Shown: piece by piece, positions 22,298-32,795 of the stretch
Layout: each line of letters starts with the position of its first letter
Numbering within the stretch: position 1 is the stretch's first letter
Source of the DNA: Campylobacter jejuni subsp. jejuni 414
GTDB lineage: Bacteria; Campylobacterota; Campylobacteria; Campylobacterales; Campylobacteraceae
Assembly (NCBI GenBank): GCA_000163995.1
Contig: CM000855.1
Location: forward strand, 1,148,464 to 1,212,463
Direction of reading: 5' to 3'
DNA length: 64,000 nucleotides
Translations under genes and position numbers: made by a program
Notes under the pieces: model-generated
Told to the model about the DNA's origin: nothing
The model's database searches: none
Seen by the model: only the letters and a program-made list of their open reading frames with translations

Positions 22298-22969
22298 ATG
22301 ATTAATGTGTTGATGATAGAAGATGATCCTGATTTTGCACAATTATTATCTGAATATTTAGCACAGTTTAATATCAAAATCACAAATTTTGAAAATCCTA
22401 AAGGTGCTTTAAATGTAGGCATTCAAGGCTATGATTGTCTAATTTTAGATTTAACCTTACCAGGAATTGATGGTCTTGAAGCTTGTAGAGAAATCAGACA
22501 AAAAAATAATATTCCTATTATCATCTCATCGGCTAGGGGTGACTTAAGTGATAAGGTTGTAGGACTCCAAATCGGCGCTGATGATTACCTACCAAAGCCT
22601 TACGATCCAAAAGAAATGTATGCAAGGATTATGAGTCTTATTCGTCGTACAAAAAGAGTTGAGCACACTAACAATGAAAATATTAATTCTGCTTTTAAAA
22701 TCGATGAAAGAAGACATGAGATCACCTATCAAGATAAGGTTTTAACACTTACTCCTGCTGAGTTTGAAATTTTAGAATACCTTATCCAGCAACACGGATA
22801 CAGTGTTTCAAGAGAGCAGCTTGTAAGTCGTTGTAAAAATTTAAAAGATAAAGATTCTAAAAGCCTTGACGTTATCATCGGTCGTTTAAGGGTAAAAATA
22901 GGAGATAGTTCGAAATCTCCAAAACATATTTTTTCTGTTAGAGGTATAGGATATAAATTAATAGGATGA
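22298..22969 (+). CDS. racR: Response regulator RacR
   Basis: A 223-residue OmpR-type regulator. The receiver domain has the acidic pair EDDPD near residue 8, the phosphoacceptor Asp in LILDLTLPGIDG, and Lys in DYLPKPYD. The C-terminal winged helix carries SLDVIIGRLRVKIG. RacR controls temperature-dependent growth, colonisation and respiration with alternative electron acceptors in C. jejuni (known for Cj1261). AAAGGATACC precedes the ATG. The stop overlaps the start of racS by four bases, so the pair is coupled. Confidence 0.95.
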   Translation: MINVLMIEDDPDFAQLLSEYLAQFNIKITNFENPKGALNVGIQGYDCLILDLTLPGIDGLEACREIRQKNNIPIIISSARGDLSDKVVGLQIGADDYLPKPYDPKEMYARIMSLIRRTKRVEHTNNENINSAFKIDERRHEITYQDKVLTLTPAEFEILEYLIQQHGYSVSREQLVSRCKNLKDKDSKSLDVIIGRLRVKIGDSSKSPKHIFSVRGIGYKLIG

Positions 22970-24201
22970 CAAAAAATTATTCTATTTATACCAAACTGAT
23001 TGTTTTATTTATTGTTACTTTTTTCTTAATTTGTGTACTTTTTGTCGTTCTTTTAAAAATAGAAGAAAATGCTTACAGCGAAGAAGAAACCTTAAAACAA
23101 GAAAATCTTATAAAAAATTTATTCATCTCCTATGAAAATACTTCAGGTGTTGAAATAGGGGCCTATCTTGAAAACAGTGGTTTCAACGCCATACGAAATC
23201 CAGATCTCGTAAAAACCATAAGAGACAATGGACAATCACTTTTTAAAGCTGACGGAAAGCTTTGCATTCTTTCTTCTTTAAAATATCTTAACAATCTTTA
23301 TTTTGATATTCAATGTAAAGATTTTCATGGCTTGTATAAAAAAAATACTAGCGATAGGGTTTACAATCTTTTATTGATTGGATTTTTTTCTTTTTCTTTG
23401 CTAGTTGTTTTTATGTATTTTTCAGTGTTAAAATCTTTAGAGCCTTTAAAAAAATTAAGAAAACAAGTTGCCGAAGTCGCAAACGGCGAACAGCCTGATT
23501 TTTTAGATTATCAAGAAGATGAAGTAGGTAAAATCGCCTTTGAATTTCAAAAAGCTTTTAAAAAAAATCAAGAGCTAATTCAATCAAGACAACTTTTCTT
23601 AAGAACAATCATGCATGAACTAAAAACCCCTATAGGAAAAGGGAGAATCATTTCTGAAATGATTAAAGAAGATAAACAAAAAAAAAGACTTGTCACTATA
23701 TTTTTACACATGGATTCTTTAATCAACGAACTTGCTAAAATCGAAAATTTATTTTCAAAAAACTACAACTTGCACTTTGAACCTAGTCATTTTAGCGCTA
23801 TACTTGAAAAAGCTAAAAAACATCTTATGAGAGATGATTTTAACAAAGTTGTAAAAGTTGATATAAGATACGATGCTTTAATCAATGTTGATATAGAAAT
23901 TTTCTCTGTTATTTTAAAAAATCTTATTGATAATGCTTTAAAATATTCAAATAATGGCACTTGTGAGCTTGTTTGTTGCAAAGAATGTTTTGCCATTAAA
24001 AATCCAGGTAAGCCTTTAACAGAGCCTATAGAACATTATCTTGAAGCATTTACAAGAGAAAAACACAATGAAGTCAAAGGCATGGGACTAGGACTTTACA
24101 TGGTTTCAGAAGTATGCAAGCTACATAATTTTAATCTGATTTATTTTTATGATGATAGTAAGCATTGTTTTAAAATTTTCTTTGGAGATAAAGAAAAATA
24201 A
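22966..24201 (+). CDS. racS: Sensor histidine kinase RacS
   Basis: A 411-residue inner-membrane kinase. TM1 is at residues about 10-30 and TM2 at about 135-155, enclosing a sensor domain of about 105 residues with two cysteines (KLCIL and DIQCKD). The HAMP-like linker is followed by the H box [17 protein letters not shown], the N box [12 protein letters not shown] and the G box GMGLGLYMV. Despite the complete catalytic set, the sensed signal cannot be read. It overlaps racR and is immediately followed by recR, whose ATG overlaps the racS stop. Confidence 0.95.
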   Translation: MTKNYSIYTKLIVLFIVTFFLICVLFVVLLKIEENAYSEEETLKQENLIKNLFISYENTSGVEIGAYLENSGFNAIRNPDLVKTIRDNGQSLFKADGKLCILSSLKYLNNLYFDIQCKDFHGLYKKNTSDRVYNLLLIGFFSFSLLVVFMYFSVLKSLEPLKKLRKQVAEVANGEQPDFLDYQEDEVGKIAFEFQKAFKKNQELIQSRQLFLRTIMHELKTPIGKGRIISEMIKEDKQKKRLVTIFLHMDSLINELAKIENLFSKNYNLHFEPSHFSAILEKAKKHLMRDDFNKVVKVDIRYDALINVDIEIFSVILKNLIDNALKYSNNGTCELVCCKECFAIKNPGKPLTEPIEHYLEAFTREKHNEVKGMGLGLYMVSEVCKLHNFNLIYFYDDSKHCFKIFFGDKEK

Positions 24202-24773
24202 TGGCAAAAGGTCTAGAAAAATTCAATGAACTTGTTGAAAGCTTTGCAAATTTACCTACTATAGGAAAAAAAACCGCTATAAGACTTGCTTATCACATTT
24301 GCACAAATAATCAAATCGATGGCATGAAACTTGCACACAATATAGAAAACGCTATCCGCTTTATAAAACCTTGTGAGCAATGTGGTGCTTTAAGTGAAAA
24401 TGAATTTTGCGAAATTTGTAGTGACAAAGAAAGAGATAAAAATATTTTATGTATAGTTGAAAGCCCAAAAGACATACTAACACTTGAAGAAAGCAAAAGT
24501 TATAATGGATTTTATTTTGTTTTAGATGAATTAAACGAAGAAAAACTTGAAAAACTTAAGCAAATCATACTCAAACTAAATACCTCTGAACTCATTTTTG
24601 CATTAACACATAGCATTAATTCTGATGCAACTATCTTTTTTATAGAAGATAAATTTAAACACTTAAACCTATCTTTTAGCAAAATTGCTCAAGGAATTCC
24701 AAGTGGTGTAAATTTAGAAAATGTAGATTTAATCTCTTTAAATAAAGCTATGAATTTTAGAACTAAAATTTAG
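24201..24773 (+). CDS. recR: Recombination mediator RecR
   Basis: A 190-residue protein acting with RecO to load RecA on gapped DNA. The N-terminal helix-hairpin-helix ([16 protein letters not shown]), the four-cysteine zinc finger ([16 protein letters not shown]) and the Toprim domain starting at [11 protein letters not shown] are all present. The product is slightly shorter than most RecR proteins (about 200), as is normal here. One-base overlap with racS. It converges on the hydrogenase operon, the ends overlapping by four bases. Confidence 0.95.
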   Translation: MAKGLEKFNELVESFANLPTIGKKTAIRLAYHICTNNQIDGMKLAHNIENAIRFIKPCEQCGALSENEFCEICSDKERDKNILCIVESPKDILTLEESKSYNGFYFVLDELNEEKLEKLKQIILKLNTSELIFALTHSINSDATIFFIEDKFKHLNLSFSKIAQGIPSGVNLENVDLISLNKAMNFRTKI

Positions 24774-25306
24774 TGATTTTTATAAGAAATATCAGCTAAT
24801 TCTTGCAAAGAAAAATCCTCAATCTTTTCATAAACAAAACCCTCTTTGCTTAAAAAATCAAGCAAGGTTTTTTCCATTATTTTAGCCCCTTGTATAAGCT
24901 CATCTGAAAGCTTAAAACTCATCGCTTCAATACGCTTTGGCACACAAGCTAAAATATGTGTTTTAGGCAAATCTCCTGCAAGCTCCATGTACTGCAGGGT
25001 TTGGAGCATTTCTATCTCATGGGCACTTCCACTCCAGCTGATTTTATTAGGCATAGCATCATAAGGAAAGAAAAATACATCTCCTATACTCGCACCCTCT
25101 GCTTCTATACAGTCCAAAACGATAAGTCTATCATATCTAGCGATGATATAACTAAGTTGCAAAGCCAAAGTTCCACCATCGACAAAATCCAAAGTGAAAT
25201 CAGAATGTGTAAATTTGTAGTTTTTTTCAAGTTGTTTGCAAAGATGAACGCCTAAGCCTTCATCTGCAAACATAATATTGCCTATTCCAAGGACTAAAAA
25301 TTTCAA
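24770..25306 (-). CDS. hydD: NiFe-hydrogenase maturation protease
   Basis: A 178-residue endopeptidase that removes the C-terminal tail of the hydrogenase large subunit after nickel insertion. The N-terminal [16 protein letters not shown] carries the nickel-sensing Asp/Glu, with a second ligand at DCIEAEG and the later SAHEIEM His. It is the last gene of hydABCD and overlaps hydC by four bases. Clustering with its substrate hydB supports the assignment (HupD/HyaD family). Confidence 0.95.
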   Translation of the reverse strand: MKFLVLGIGNIMFADEGLGVHLCKQLEKNYKFTHSDFTLDFVDGGTLALQLSYIIARYDRLIVLDCIEAEGASIGDVFFFPYDAMPNKISWSGSAHEIEMLQTLQYMELAGDLPKTHILACVPKRIEAMSFKLSDELIQGAKIMEKTLLDFLSKEGFVYEKIEDFSLQELADISYKNH

Positions 25307-25995
25307 TGTTTCTCTTCTTTGACAAATTTATATCCGCTAATAATAGCGTCTATAGCACCATCTTTACCTTTTACTGCATTAAAAATCGCCATATAAATAT
25401 GCACTGGCACGAAAATCATAATCACCCACATTAAAATTCTATGATAAGTTCTAACATCGGCCAAGCCACCCATTGCAGCTTCAAGTGGTCTTAAAATATG
25501 ATATAAAAGCCCACCTAAACCCTCATGATAAGTATGAGTATAAAGAATAAGTCCTGTAAGAATAATACCTAACATTACAAGATAAAAGAAAAAATAAGTT
25601 ACAAATTGCAAAGGATTATAAACCCCTTTTAAGTGAGGGTGTTTTCCTAAGAAAATGTAAAATTTTACTTGTTCTATCCATAATTTGATATTAAAAATAT
25701 CCCATACACTTCTGCGTTCTTTTGCACTTACCTTATCGCAGAAAAACAAATATACCTTAAAAATAATACAAGCAATCAAAACAAAACCTACTGCTTGATG
25801 CACCAAGCGATATTTTGCTTGCATGAAATTTACAGGTTCACCATTGCTAATAGGACTTTGAAACACATAAGAAAGATAATATCCTGTGCCAATAAGTATC
25901 ACTATAGCAATAGCTCTTATCCAGTGAGTTAAACGCAAACCTATGCTAAATTCATATTCAGCTTTTCTTTGCAATTTTTCTTTTTTGTTTTGCAT
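25303..25995 (-). CDS. hydC: NiFe-hydrogenase cytochrome b subunit
   Basis: A 230-residue di-haem membrane cytochrome that passes electrons from the hydrogenase to menaquinone. The start MQNKKEKLQRK is chosen because AAGGAGG lies seven bases upstream; a longer start would overlap hydB. Four transmembrane helices are visible, with haem-ligand candidates in RLTHWIRAI, RLVHQAVGF and RTYHRILMWVIMIFVPVHIYM (shown here in pieces RTYHRILMW and FVPVHIYM). Belongs to the HyaC/HupC family. Confidence 0.95.
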   Translation of the reverse strand: MQNKKEKLQRKAEYEFSIGLRLTHWIRAIAIVILIGTGYYLSYVFQSPISNGEPVNFMQAKYRLVHQAVGFVLIACIIFKVYLFFCDKVSAKERRSVWDIFNIKLWIEQVKFYIFLGKHPHLKGVYNPLQFVTYFFFYLVMLGIILTGLILYTHTYHEGLGGLLYHILRPLEAAMGGLADVRTYHRILMWVIMIFVPVHIYMAIFNAVKGKDGAIDAIISGYKFVKEEKH

Positions 25996-26005
25996 GAAAG
26001 CCTCC

Positions 26006-27721
26006 TTATAAATTGACATTTACTTTATATTCACTTAGATTATTGCCCTTAGTATCCATTACATGCACTGCACAAGCAATACAAGGATCATAAGAGTGAA
26101 TTTTTCTAATGATTTCAAGTGGTTGTTTTACATCAGCGATTTTTAAACCTATCAAACATTGCTCATAACTTCCACCTATACCATTTGCATCTTTTGGACT
26201 TGCATTCCAAGTAGAAGGCACTACAGCTTGCCAGTTTTCAATCACTCCATTTTTGATTCTACACCAATGACTTAATGTTCCGCGTGGCACATGTCCCATA
26301 TAGCGTCCTTTGTATTCTTTAGAATTATCAATCACATAAGGCGCGCAAGTACTCTGATCTACTTTTAAATTTTCAACTAAATTATTAAACGCTTTTAAAG
26401 CATTGTTTGCAACGATTTTTGCCTCAATACAACGTCCAGCTGTTCTTCCAAGTGTACTAAATACAGCATTTAAAGGAAGTCCTGTTTCTTTTAAGAACTC
26501 ATCTACTACAGGAACAACATTTTTATTACCCTTAGCATAATTTACAACGATATTTGCCAATGGACCCACTTGCATAGGATTTCCCTCATAGCGTGGAGCT
26601 TTAATCCAGCTATATTTACCCTTAGTATCAAACACTTTAGAATGGACATTATTTCCATGATGATCTACACTTTCTCCATCTACAAGCCCTGTGTAATTTG
26701 GATTTGTTTTACCATCATAAGGATGTAAAGGCTCATTGTCTGCATACCAAGAATGAGTTGCTTCTTCAGTAATCTTATCTTCTTCTACTTCATAAACCTT
26801 ACTTAAATCTCCATTTTTAATAATACCACTTTCAAAAAGCCATTCATCTCTTCCAATTTGGAATTCTTTAAAGGTATAAAGATTATTTACTCCTATATCA
26901 TTTAAAACGCTTGCTTCATTTGCATAAGCTTTTCCTGCCATAATAAGATCAGGATAATACGCACGATTAACAAAGTCTTGCACTTCTTGAAATTTAACCA
27001 TATACTCACCCATTCTTGCAGGATCAAGTAAATCCATAATGCAAGTTACACCACCAACAGTTAAACTTTGTGGATGTGGATTTTTTGCCCCAAAAATCGC
27101 CATACATTGAGCGATGATTCTTTGAATTCTTAAACATTCTAGATAATGCGAAAGAACAATTAAATTTTGTTCAGGGTTTAAACGATAAGTTGGGTGGCCA
27201 TAGTACGCATTGGCAAAAGGCCCTAAATTTCCTTTATCTACGAAAGTTTTAAGTCTTTGTTGCACTTCAAGAAGTTTATCCGCACCCGTTGCATAAGGAT
27301 TTGGAGTGTATTTAAAAGCTTCATCACTTGCTTTTTTAACATCTGCGCTTAAAGCACTTACCACATCAGCCCAATCAAGCCCATGAAGTTGATAAAAATG
27401 CACTATATGATCGTGTAAAAATAAAGCCGCATTCATTAAAGTTCTTGTCAAAAGTGCATTTAAAGGCGGAGTAATACCTAAGGCATTTTCAACAGCAACT
27501 ATACCTGCTTTATAATGTGAAAAAGTACAAACTCCACAAATTCTTTGGGTCATAAAACCCGCATCTCTTGGATCACGCCCTTTTACTATGGTTTCAATAC
27601 CACGCCACAAAGTAGAACCCGCATAAGCTTCTTTTACTACATTGTTATCATCAACAACAACTTCAACTCTTAAATGCCCTTCAATTCTTGTAATAGGATC
27701 TACGATTATTTTTTGACTCAT
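26006..27721 (-). CDS. hydB: NiFe-hydrogenase large subunit
   Basis: A 571-residue catalytic subunit of a periplasmic uptake hydrogenase that oxidises H2, a major electron donor for Campylobacter in the gut. The two nickel-binding cysteine pairs are present: RICGVCTFSH near residue 61 and DPCIACAVH near the C-terminus. The residues after that His form the tail removed by HydD. It is exported by hitch-hiking on the Tat signal of HydA. The gene lies three bases after hydA. Confidence 0.98.
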   Translation of the reverse strand: MSQKIIVDPITRIEGHLRVEVVVDDNNVVKEAYAGSTLWRGIETIVKGRDPRDAGFMTQRICGVCTFSHYKAGIVAVENALGITPPLNALLTRTLMNAALFLHDHIVHFYQLHGLDWADVVSALSADVKKASDEAFKYTPNPYATGADKLLEVQQRLKTFVDKGNLGPFANAYYGHPTYRLNPEQNLIVLSHYLECLRIQRIIAQCMAIFGAKNPHPQSLTVGGVTCIMDLLDPARMGEYMVKFQEVQDFVNRAYYPDLIMAGKAYANEASVLNDIGVNNLYTFKEFQIGRDEWLFESGIIKNGDLSKVYEVEEDKITEEATHSWYADNEPLHPYDGKTNPNYTGLVDGESVDHHGNNVHSKVFDTKGKYSWIKAPRYEGNPMQVGPLANIVVNYAKGNKNVVPVVDEFLKETGLPLNAVFSTLGRTAGRCIEAKIVANNALKAFNNLVENLKVDQSTCAPYVIDNSKEYKGRYMGHVPRGTLSHWCRIKNGVIENWQAVVPSTWNASPKDANGIGGSYEQCLIGLKIADVKQPLEIIRKIHSYDPCIACAVHVMDTKGNNLSEYKVNVNL

Positions 27722-27723
27722 TT

Positions 27724-28863
27724 TTATTCCTTATCTTTTTGCATGGAAGATATAACTGCATGTGCTGCTATAGCAACGCCTGTGAGTGTAAGCACTCCTA
27801 TGCCGATTTTATCTGAAACGCTATCTGCACCCAGTCCAAAAACAGTATCAAATTTATGACTTGCCATAGGCTCTTCAAAAGGTCCCATAGTATCCCAAAA
27901 ATTAGGTTCAGAACAACCTATACAACCATGTCCTGCTTGAATAGGCCAAGAAGTGTGTTGATTAAATCTCTCTCTTGAGCAGTTATTAAAAGTATAAGGT
28001 CCTTTACAACCTACTTTATAAAGACAAAAACCTTGTTTTGCTCCCTCATCTCCAAAAGCATGTACAAATTCACCTGCATCAAAATGCCCACGTCTTTCGC
28101 AAAGATCATGAATTCTTAAGCCATAAGCCCATTTTGGTCTATTATACACATCAAGTGCTGGCAATTCACCGAACAATAAATAATGAAGTACATTACCAAC
28201 TATATTTTTTTCACTTGGGGGACAACCTGGAACATTGATGACAGTTTTGCTTGTTACCTTGCTTAAAGGTTGTGCATTACTTGGATTTGGTCTTGCGGCT
28301 TGAATTCCTCCAAAGCTAGAACAAGTTCCTATAGCAAAAATAGCCAAAGCATTTTCACTTGCCATCTTTGAAAGCTCATAACCTGTTTGTCCATGTGCAC
28401 CTATGGTTAAAAAATGCTCTGTATCACCCATAGGGATACCACCTTCAACCATTAAAATATATTTATTTTTATGTTTTTGAATAGCACTTTCCAAATTTTC
28501 TTCAGCCTGCCAACCTGCTGCAGCCATTACTGTTTCGTGATATTCTAGAGAAATATAATCAAAAATCAAACTATCAATCGTTGGAGTATCACTTCTTAAC
28601 AAACTCTCACTACAGCCTGTACACTCAGCCATATGAAGCCAAACAACAGGAAGCCTATCAGCAAGCTCAGCAGCTTTTGCCACCATAGGAGTAAAACTCG
28701 CTGGTAAAGCTAAAAACGCTGTCATAGCACCTGCCCATTTCATAAAATCCCTTCTAGAAAAACCTGATTTTTCTAATGCGTTTGCAATACTATCATTATC
28801 TTTTAAAGAAGGAAGCTTTTCAAGAGTCGATAAACGCGACTCTATTTTATGATAATCAATCAT
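27724..28863 (-). CDS. hydA: NiFe-hydrogenase small subunit (Tat substrate)
   Basis: A 379-residue electron-transfer subunit with three iron-sulfur clusters. The twin-arginine signal SRRDFMKWAG at residues 36-45 is followed by a hydrophobic stretch, and it directs the folded HydAB complex to the periplasm. Cluster ligands are in AECTGCSESLLR, PGCPPSEKN and GCKGPYTFNNC. A C-terminal membrane helix (IGIGVLTLTGVAIAAHAVI) anchors the complex to HydC. First gene of hydABCD; upstream on the minus strand is TATTATAGG, a likely -10, and AAAGGAAATATA. Confidence 0.97.
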   Translation of the reverse strand: MIDYHKIESRLSTLEKLPSLKDNDSIANALEKSGFSRRDFMKWAGAMTAFLALPASFTPMVAKAAELADRLPVVWLHMAECTGCSESLLRSDTPTIDSLIFDYISLEYHETVMAAAGWQAEENLESAIQKHKNKYILMVEGGIPMGDTEHFLTIGAHGQTGYELSKMASENALAIFAIGTCSSFGGIQAARPNPSNAQPLSKVTSKTVINVPGCPPSEKNIVGNVLHYLLFGELPALDVYNRPKWAYGLRIHDLCERRGHFDAGEFVHAFGDEGAKQGFCLYKVGCKGPYTFNNCSRERFNQHTSWPIQAGHGCIGCSEPNFWDTMGPFEEPMASHKFDTVFGLGADSVSDKIGIGVLTLTGVAIAAHAVISSMQKDKE

Positions 28864-28976
28864 TATATTTCCTTTAATATTAATTTTACTCCCTATAATA
28901 ATAAAACAAAGGAAATTAAAATAAAATTAAAAATTTATTCTCGTAAGTAAATATTAATATTATTCTTAATTAAAAT

Positions 28977-30822
28977 TTAATTTAAGCCTTTTTTTAGCTT
29001 ACGAACTAAAAATCTCGCAGGATGAATAGCGTGGATGTATTTTTTTTCTAAACATAAGGGTTCATTATTTATCAATGCACACAAATACCTTGCCGCTAAA
29101 ACACTTGTGCTAAAACCTCTTGATCCATGAGCGAAATTAAAATATAAATTACAAGATATTTTAGCTGGTTTTTGCTCTTTGTTTTTTGTCCATAATAAAG
29201 CTTTATACTCTTCTTTATAAAATGCTTCATCATAGGCATTACCAACTATCATAAAACGATCACTTGAATAAGATCTAAATCCCACCTTAGAACCTATAAT
29301 TTCTAATTTTGTATTTTTATCTATAAATTCAGTTATATTTTCTATATTTTGTCTATTATCTTCTTCTTTTGACTCTAAACTTACATCAAGCCTATCATAA
29401 CTTGCTCCAATCACTTGCAAATCATCTTTTATAGGGCAAATATAAGCCTTAGAAGATAAAGGAAACTGAATATCTAAAAAAGGTTTTAGATGTGTAACTT
29501 GACCCCTTACCTTACTTAGTTTCATTTCATCATAAAAAATAAAATCTTTTGTATCCGCACCCATAGCATAGATTAAAACTGCATAATCACTTTTAACAAT
29601 ATCATTTTTAAATTTTAAAGCAAAGCACTCATTTTTAAATTCATAAGTTTGAAATTCATGATTAAAATATATACAAGCTTTACTTTTTTCAAAAAGATTT
29701 TTAACTAAATTTTTTGGAAAAATCACTCCACCATCTTCTAAAAAAGCTTGGTTTTTTGAAATTTTAAACAAAACATTTTCCCTTTGCGTATCAAATCTTT
29801 CTTGCATCAAATCATTATGCGCAAACTCAATCACACCTTTAAAATTTAAATCCAAAATTTGTCTATAAAAACGGCTCGCCTCTATAAAAGAAAACTCTGA
29901 AAATTCCCCTAAATTTACCTTAGGTTTTAAGATTAAAGAGCTTAAAATCCCACTTTCATTTCCACTTGCACCCTTACCTAACTCTAAATGTTTTTCAAAA
30001 ACATCAACCTCAAAACCTCTTAAACTAAGCTCATAAGCTAAAGTAGCACTTGATATACCTGCACCAATAATGGCTACTTTTTTATTTTTTAAAGATGAAA
30101 ATGTTCTTGAAAAATATGCCTCTTTATCCTTAAATTCTAGCTCATTTTCCAAATAAGCTCTAAGCATTTCTCTTTTTCTAAAACCTTTAGTTTTTTCCAC
30201 TTTAAAACCGTATTTTTTTAGATTTTTTTGCAAAAAACTCGCTGAAGAAAAAGTGCAAATTTGCATATCTTTTTTAGAAAGTCTTGCCACTTCAAAAATA
30301 ATTTTCTCATCAAACATTTGCAAGTTTTTATTTGGAGAAAATCCATCTAAATACCAAACATCAGCTTTAAAATCCAATTCCTTTAAAATAGCAATATCTT
30401 CAAAAACAAGATCTAAAAAACAATCCTTGAAATAAAAACGATAAATCCCTTCTTTAGCCTTAGGGTAAAATTTTAAAAAATTGCTCTAAAAATTCTTTAA
30501 ACTCTTCGTAAAATCCTAACTTTTGATAAATTTCTCTTAATTGTTCTTTTTCGATATAAAAAGCTTCTATACTAATATAAAAAAGTTTTTTAGGACGCTT
30601 AGAAGGAGTAGTTTCTAAAAAGCGTTTTAAAGTAAGGAAAAAATTCAAACCTATGCCAAAGCCACTCTCTGCAATAATGAAATTTTCTTGACTTTTCCAT
30701 TCAAAAGCATGAGTGTAAACAAATTTGCTTTCATTTAAACCATCTTTGGAATTAAAATAAAAATCATCAAAATCCAAAGAAAAAGGAGTATTATCCTTAA
30801 AGATTAAATTAGCTTTTTTCAT
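28977..30822 (-). pseudogene. mnmC: tRNA 5-methylaminomethyl-2-thiouridine enzyme, frameshifted
   Basis: MnmC is a bifunctional enzyme for the final steps of mnm5s2U34 in tRNAs for Lys, Glu and Gln: an N-terminal methyltransferase and a C-terminal FAD oxidase. The first 120 residues (30822-30460) carry the methyltransferase start ([14 protein letters not shown]). The rest (from about 30460 down) continues with [17 protein letters not shown] and the FAD motif [16 protein letters not shown]. One extra base in the A run at 30475-30480 separates them; with five A the frame reads [14 protein letters not shown] through. As written, the methyltransferase is truncated, while an internal start could still give the oxidase. 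Same type of lesion as uvrC and pnp. Confidence 0.88.
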
Positions 30823-32795
30823 TGGCTGTTATAAAAATAACTCTCAACTCCATCAGCAACACCTTTAACCAATAAATCTTGAAAAGCTTTATTAGCAATT
30901 CTTTTACCTTCATTTGGATGTGTAATATAACCAATTTCAATCAAAATTGCAGGCATTTGCGCACCCACTAAAACCCAAAAAGGTGCTTCTCTTACGCCAC
31001 CATCTATGATTTTATATTTTTTGCGTGTTTGAGTGAGTATATTTTTTTGCACATCGATGGCAAGTTTGTTTGAAGCAACGATTTTTTCGCGGTTTAAGAA
31101 ATTTAAAATGCTTTGTTTTGAGAAATAATTAATCTCTTCAAAATCCCCTTGGTTTTCTTTTTCTGCAGCTTTTTTACTTCTTTCACTTCTTGCAGGACTT
31201 AAGAAAAAAGTTTCCACACCTTCACTACTTTTAGCTTTTGTGGCATTTGGCGCTGCATTAGCATGTATAGAAATAAACAAATCCGCTCTTTTATCATTGG
31301 CATATTTAGTTCTATCACGAAGATTGATAAATTTATCCGAACTTCTAGTGTAAAGCACTTTATAACCGCGTTTTTTAAGTTCATTTCCAAGTTTTAAAGC
31401 CGTACTTAAAACTATATCCTTTTCTTTTAAATTTCCTTTATCACCTAAAGCGCCACTATCTTTTCCGCCATGCCCTGCATCAATAACTACAAGCTTTCCT
31501 GATTTGTAATTTGTATTTAAAGTTTTACTAGAGCTTTGAGTTGTTTTTTTATTTGCATTTTGATTTGTAGTTTGTGTATAAAAACCTAAAGTGAGATTTT
31601 TATTATCTAGTTTTTTTAAAAGTTTAAATTCTTTAGGAGCACTTAAAACCACACGAACGGTTTTTGGATTATACTGGGTGACTGTAATCGCATTTTGTCC
31701 AAAAGTAAAGCTTTTTCTATTGCCTTCTAGCACACCCTTAAAACTCACAACATATCGGAATTTTTGATCCTTAGTATCAAATACTGCTATTTCTTTTTCA
31801 TCTAAATTATCACTTAAATTTAACACAACAGCATTAGGAATTTTATCTACATCTAAAACATATAAAGGTTCTTGATTTTCTTTTTTATTATTAGTTTTTT
31901 TATCTTGTTTTTTTGTTTCTAAAACCTTAGTTTTAACTTCTGTTTTTTGCTCTTGCTTTTTCTCTGAAGTTTTACTATTTTGTTGTATCTTTTTTTGCGT
32001 AGTAGTTTCTTTTGAAAAAATTAATCTCTCCTCTTTAAAAGATATATCAATAGAAATTTTTTCTTTAGCATATACTACTATACGTATAGTTTTGGGATTA
32101 AATTGTGAAATCACTAAACGATAATCATCAAATTTAAACTCTTTTTTACCTCCTTCTAAAACCCCTTCAAAATCACTAATAAAACGATAATTTCCTTTTT
32201 CATCTAGGGCAAAGCTTTTTAATTGATCCTTATTCAGATTTGCGTTCAGTTCAAACTCCACACCTTGGTTTGTTTTGTTTGATTTTAAAACATAAATTTT
32301 ATCATCACTTTTTGCTTTAGGAGCAATGCTACTCTTTTGTGCTTGTGGAGTTTTGGTGTTTATTTTTTCTGTATTTTTTACTTGTTCATTGAGAGAATTT
32401 TTTTCATTTTTTTGAGTGGTTTTTATAGGTTCAAAAGTTGATTTTTCAGTATTTTGAGCAATACTTTGAACTTTAATATCTTTAATAACAGCTTTTCTTA
32501 AAGCATTGATACTTGCTTCACTTATACCACTTTCTTTTAACTCATTAGCATATGACTTATCATCTAAATTTAAAGTATTTGAACTGATAATTAATCTTTT
32601 TAAAATTTCAATTTTGGTTTTCTCATCTTCATTAATAACACTTTGTATATAAAGACTTTTAAGCTGATGATGAAATTTTATTTGTACTTCACTTTTAGAA
32701 CCAATAAAATTCTTATCAAAATTTGTAAGCTCATTTTCATAAGCTCCAAAAAGACAAGTGAAAAAAAATACTAAAAATAAAAAAAATTTAGCCAT
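30819..32795 (-). CDS. amiA: N-acetylmuramoyl-L-alanine amidase AmiA
   Basis: A 658-residue periplasmic peptidoglycan hydrolase that splits septal wall and separates daughter cells. It has a signal peptide ([14 protein letters not shown]), a helical N-terminal region, two AMIN-type domains (residues about 165-260 and 300-395, each with a [14 protein letters not shown] core) separated by a Lys/Thr-rich linker, and the amidase_3 domain from about residue 430 ([15 protein letters not shown], later SIHANAA and [10 protein letters not shown]). Zinc ligands His, Glu and His are visible. Its probable activator complex (FtsEX plus the EnvC-like protein) is encoded 5 kb away in this window. Longer than E. 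coli amidases because of the doubled AMIN region. Confidence 0.93.
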   Translation of the reverse strand: MAKFFLFLVFFFTCLFGAYENELTNFDKNFIGSKSEVQIKFHHQLKSLYIQSVINEDEKTKIEILKRLIISSNTLNLDDKSYANELKESGISEASINALRKAVIKDIKVQSIAQNTEKSTFEPIKTTQKNEKNSLNEQVKNTEKINTKTPQAQKSSIAPKAKSDDKIYVLKSNKTNQGVEFELNANLNKDQLKSFALDEKGNYRFISDFEGVLEGGKKEFKFDDYRLVISQFNPKTIRIVVYAKEKISIDISFKEERLIFSKETTTQKKIQQNSKTSEKKQEQKTEVKTKVLETKKQDKKTNNKKENQEPLYVLDVDKIPNAVVLNLSDNLDEKEIAVFDTKDQKFRYVVSFKGVLEGNRKSFTFGQNAITVTQYNPKTVRVVLSAPKEFKLLKKLDNKNLTLGFYTQTTNQNANKKTTQSSSKTLNTNYKSGKLVVIDAGHGGKDSGALGDKGNLKEKDIVLSTALKLGNELKKRGYKVLYTRSSDKFINLRDRTKYANDKRADLFISIHANAAPNATKAKSSEGVETFFLSPARSERSKKAAEKENQGDFEEINYFSKQSILNFLNREKIVASNKLAIDVQKNILTQTRKKYKIIDGGVREAPFWVLVGAQMPAILIEIGYITHPNEGKRIANKAFQDLLVKGVADGVESYFYNSQ

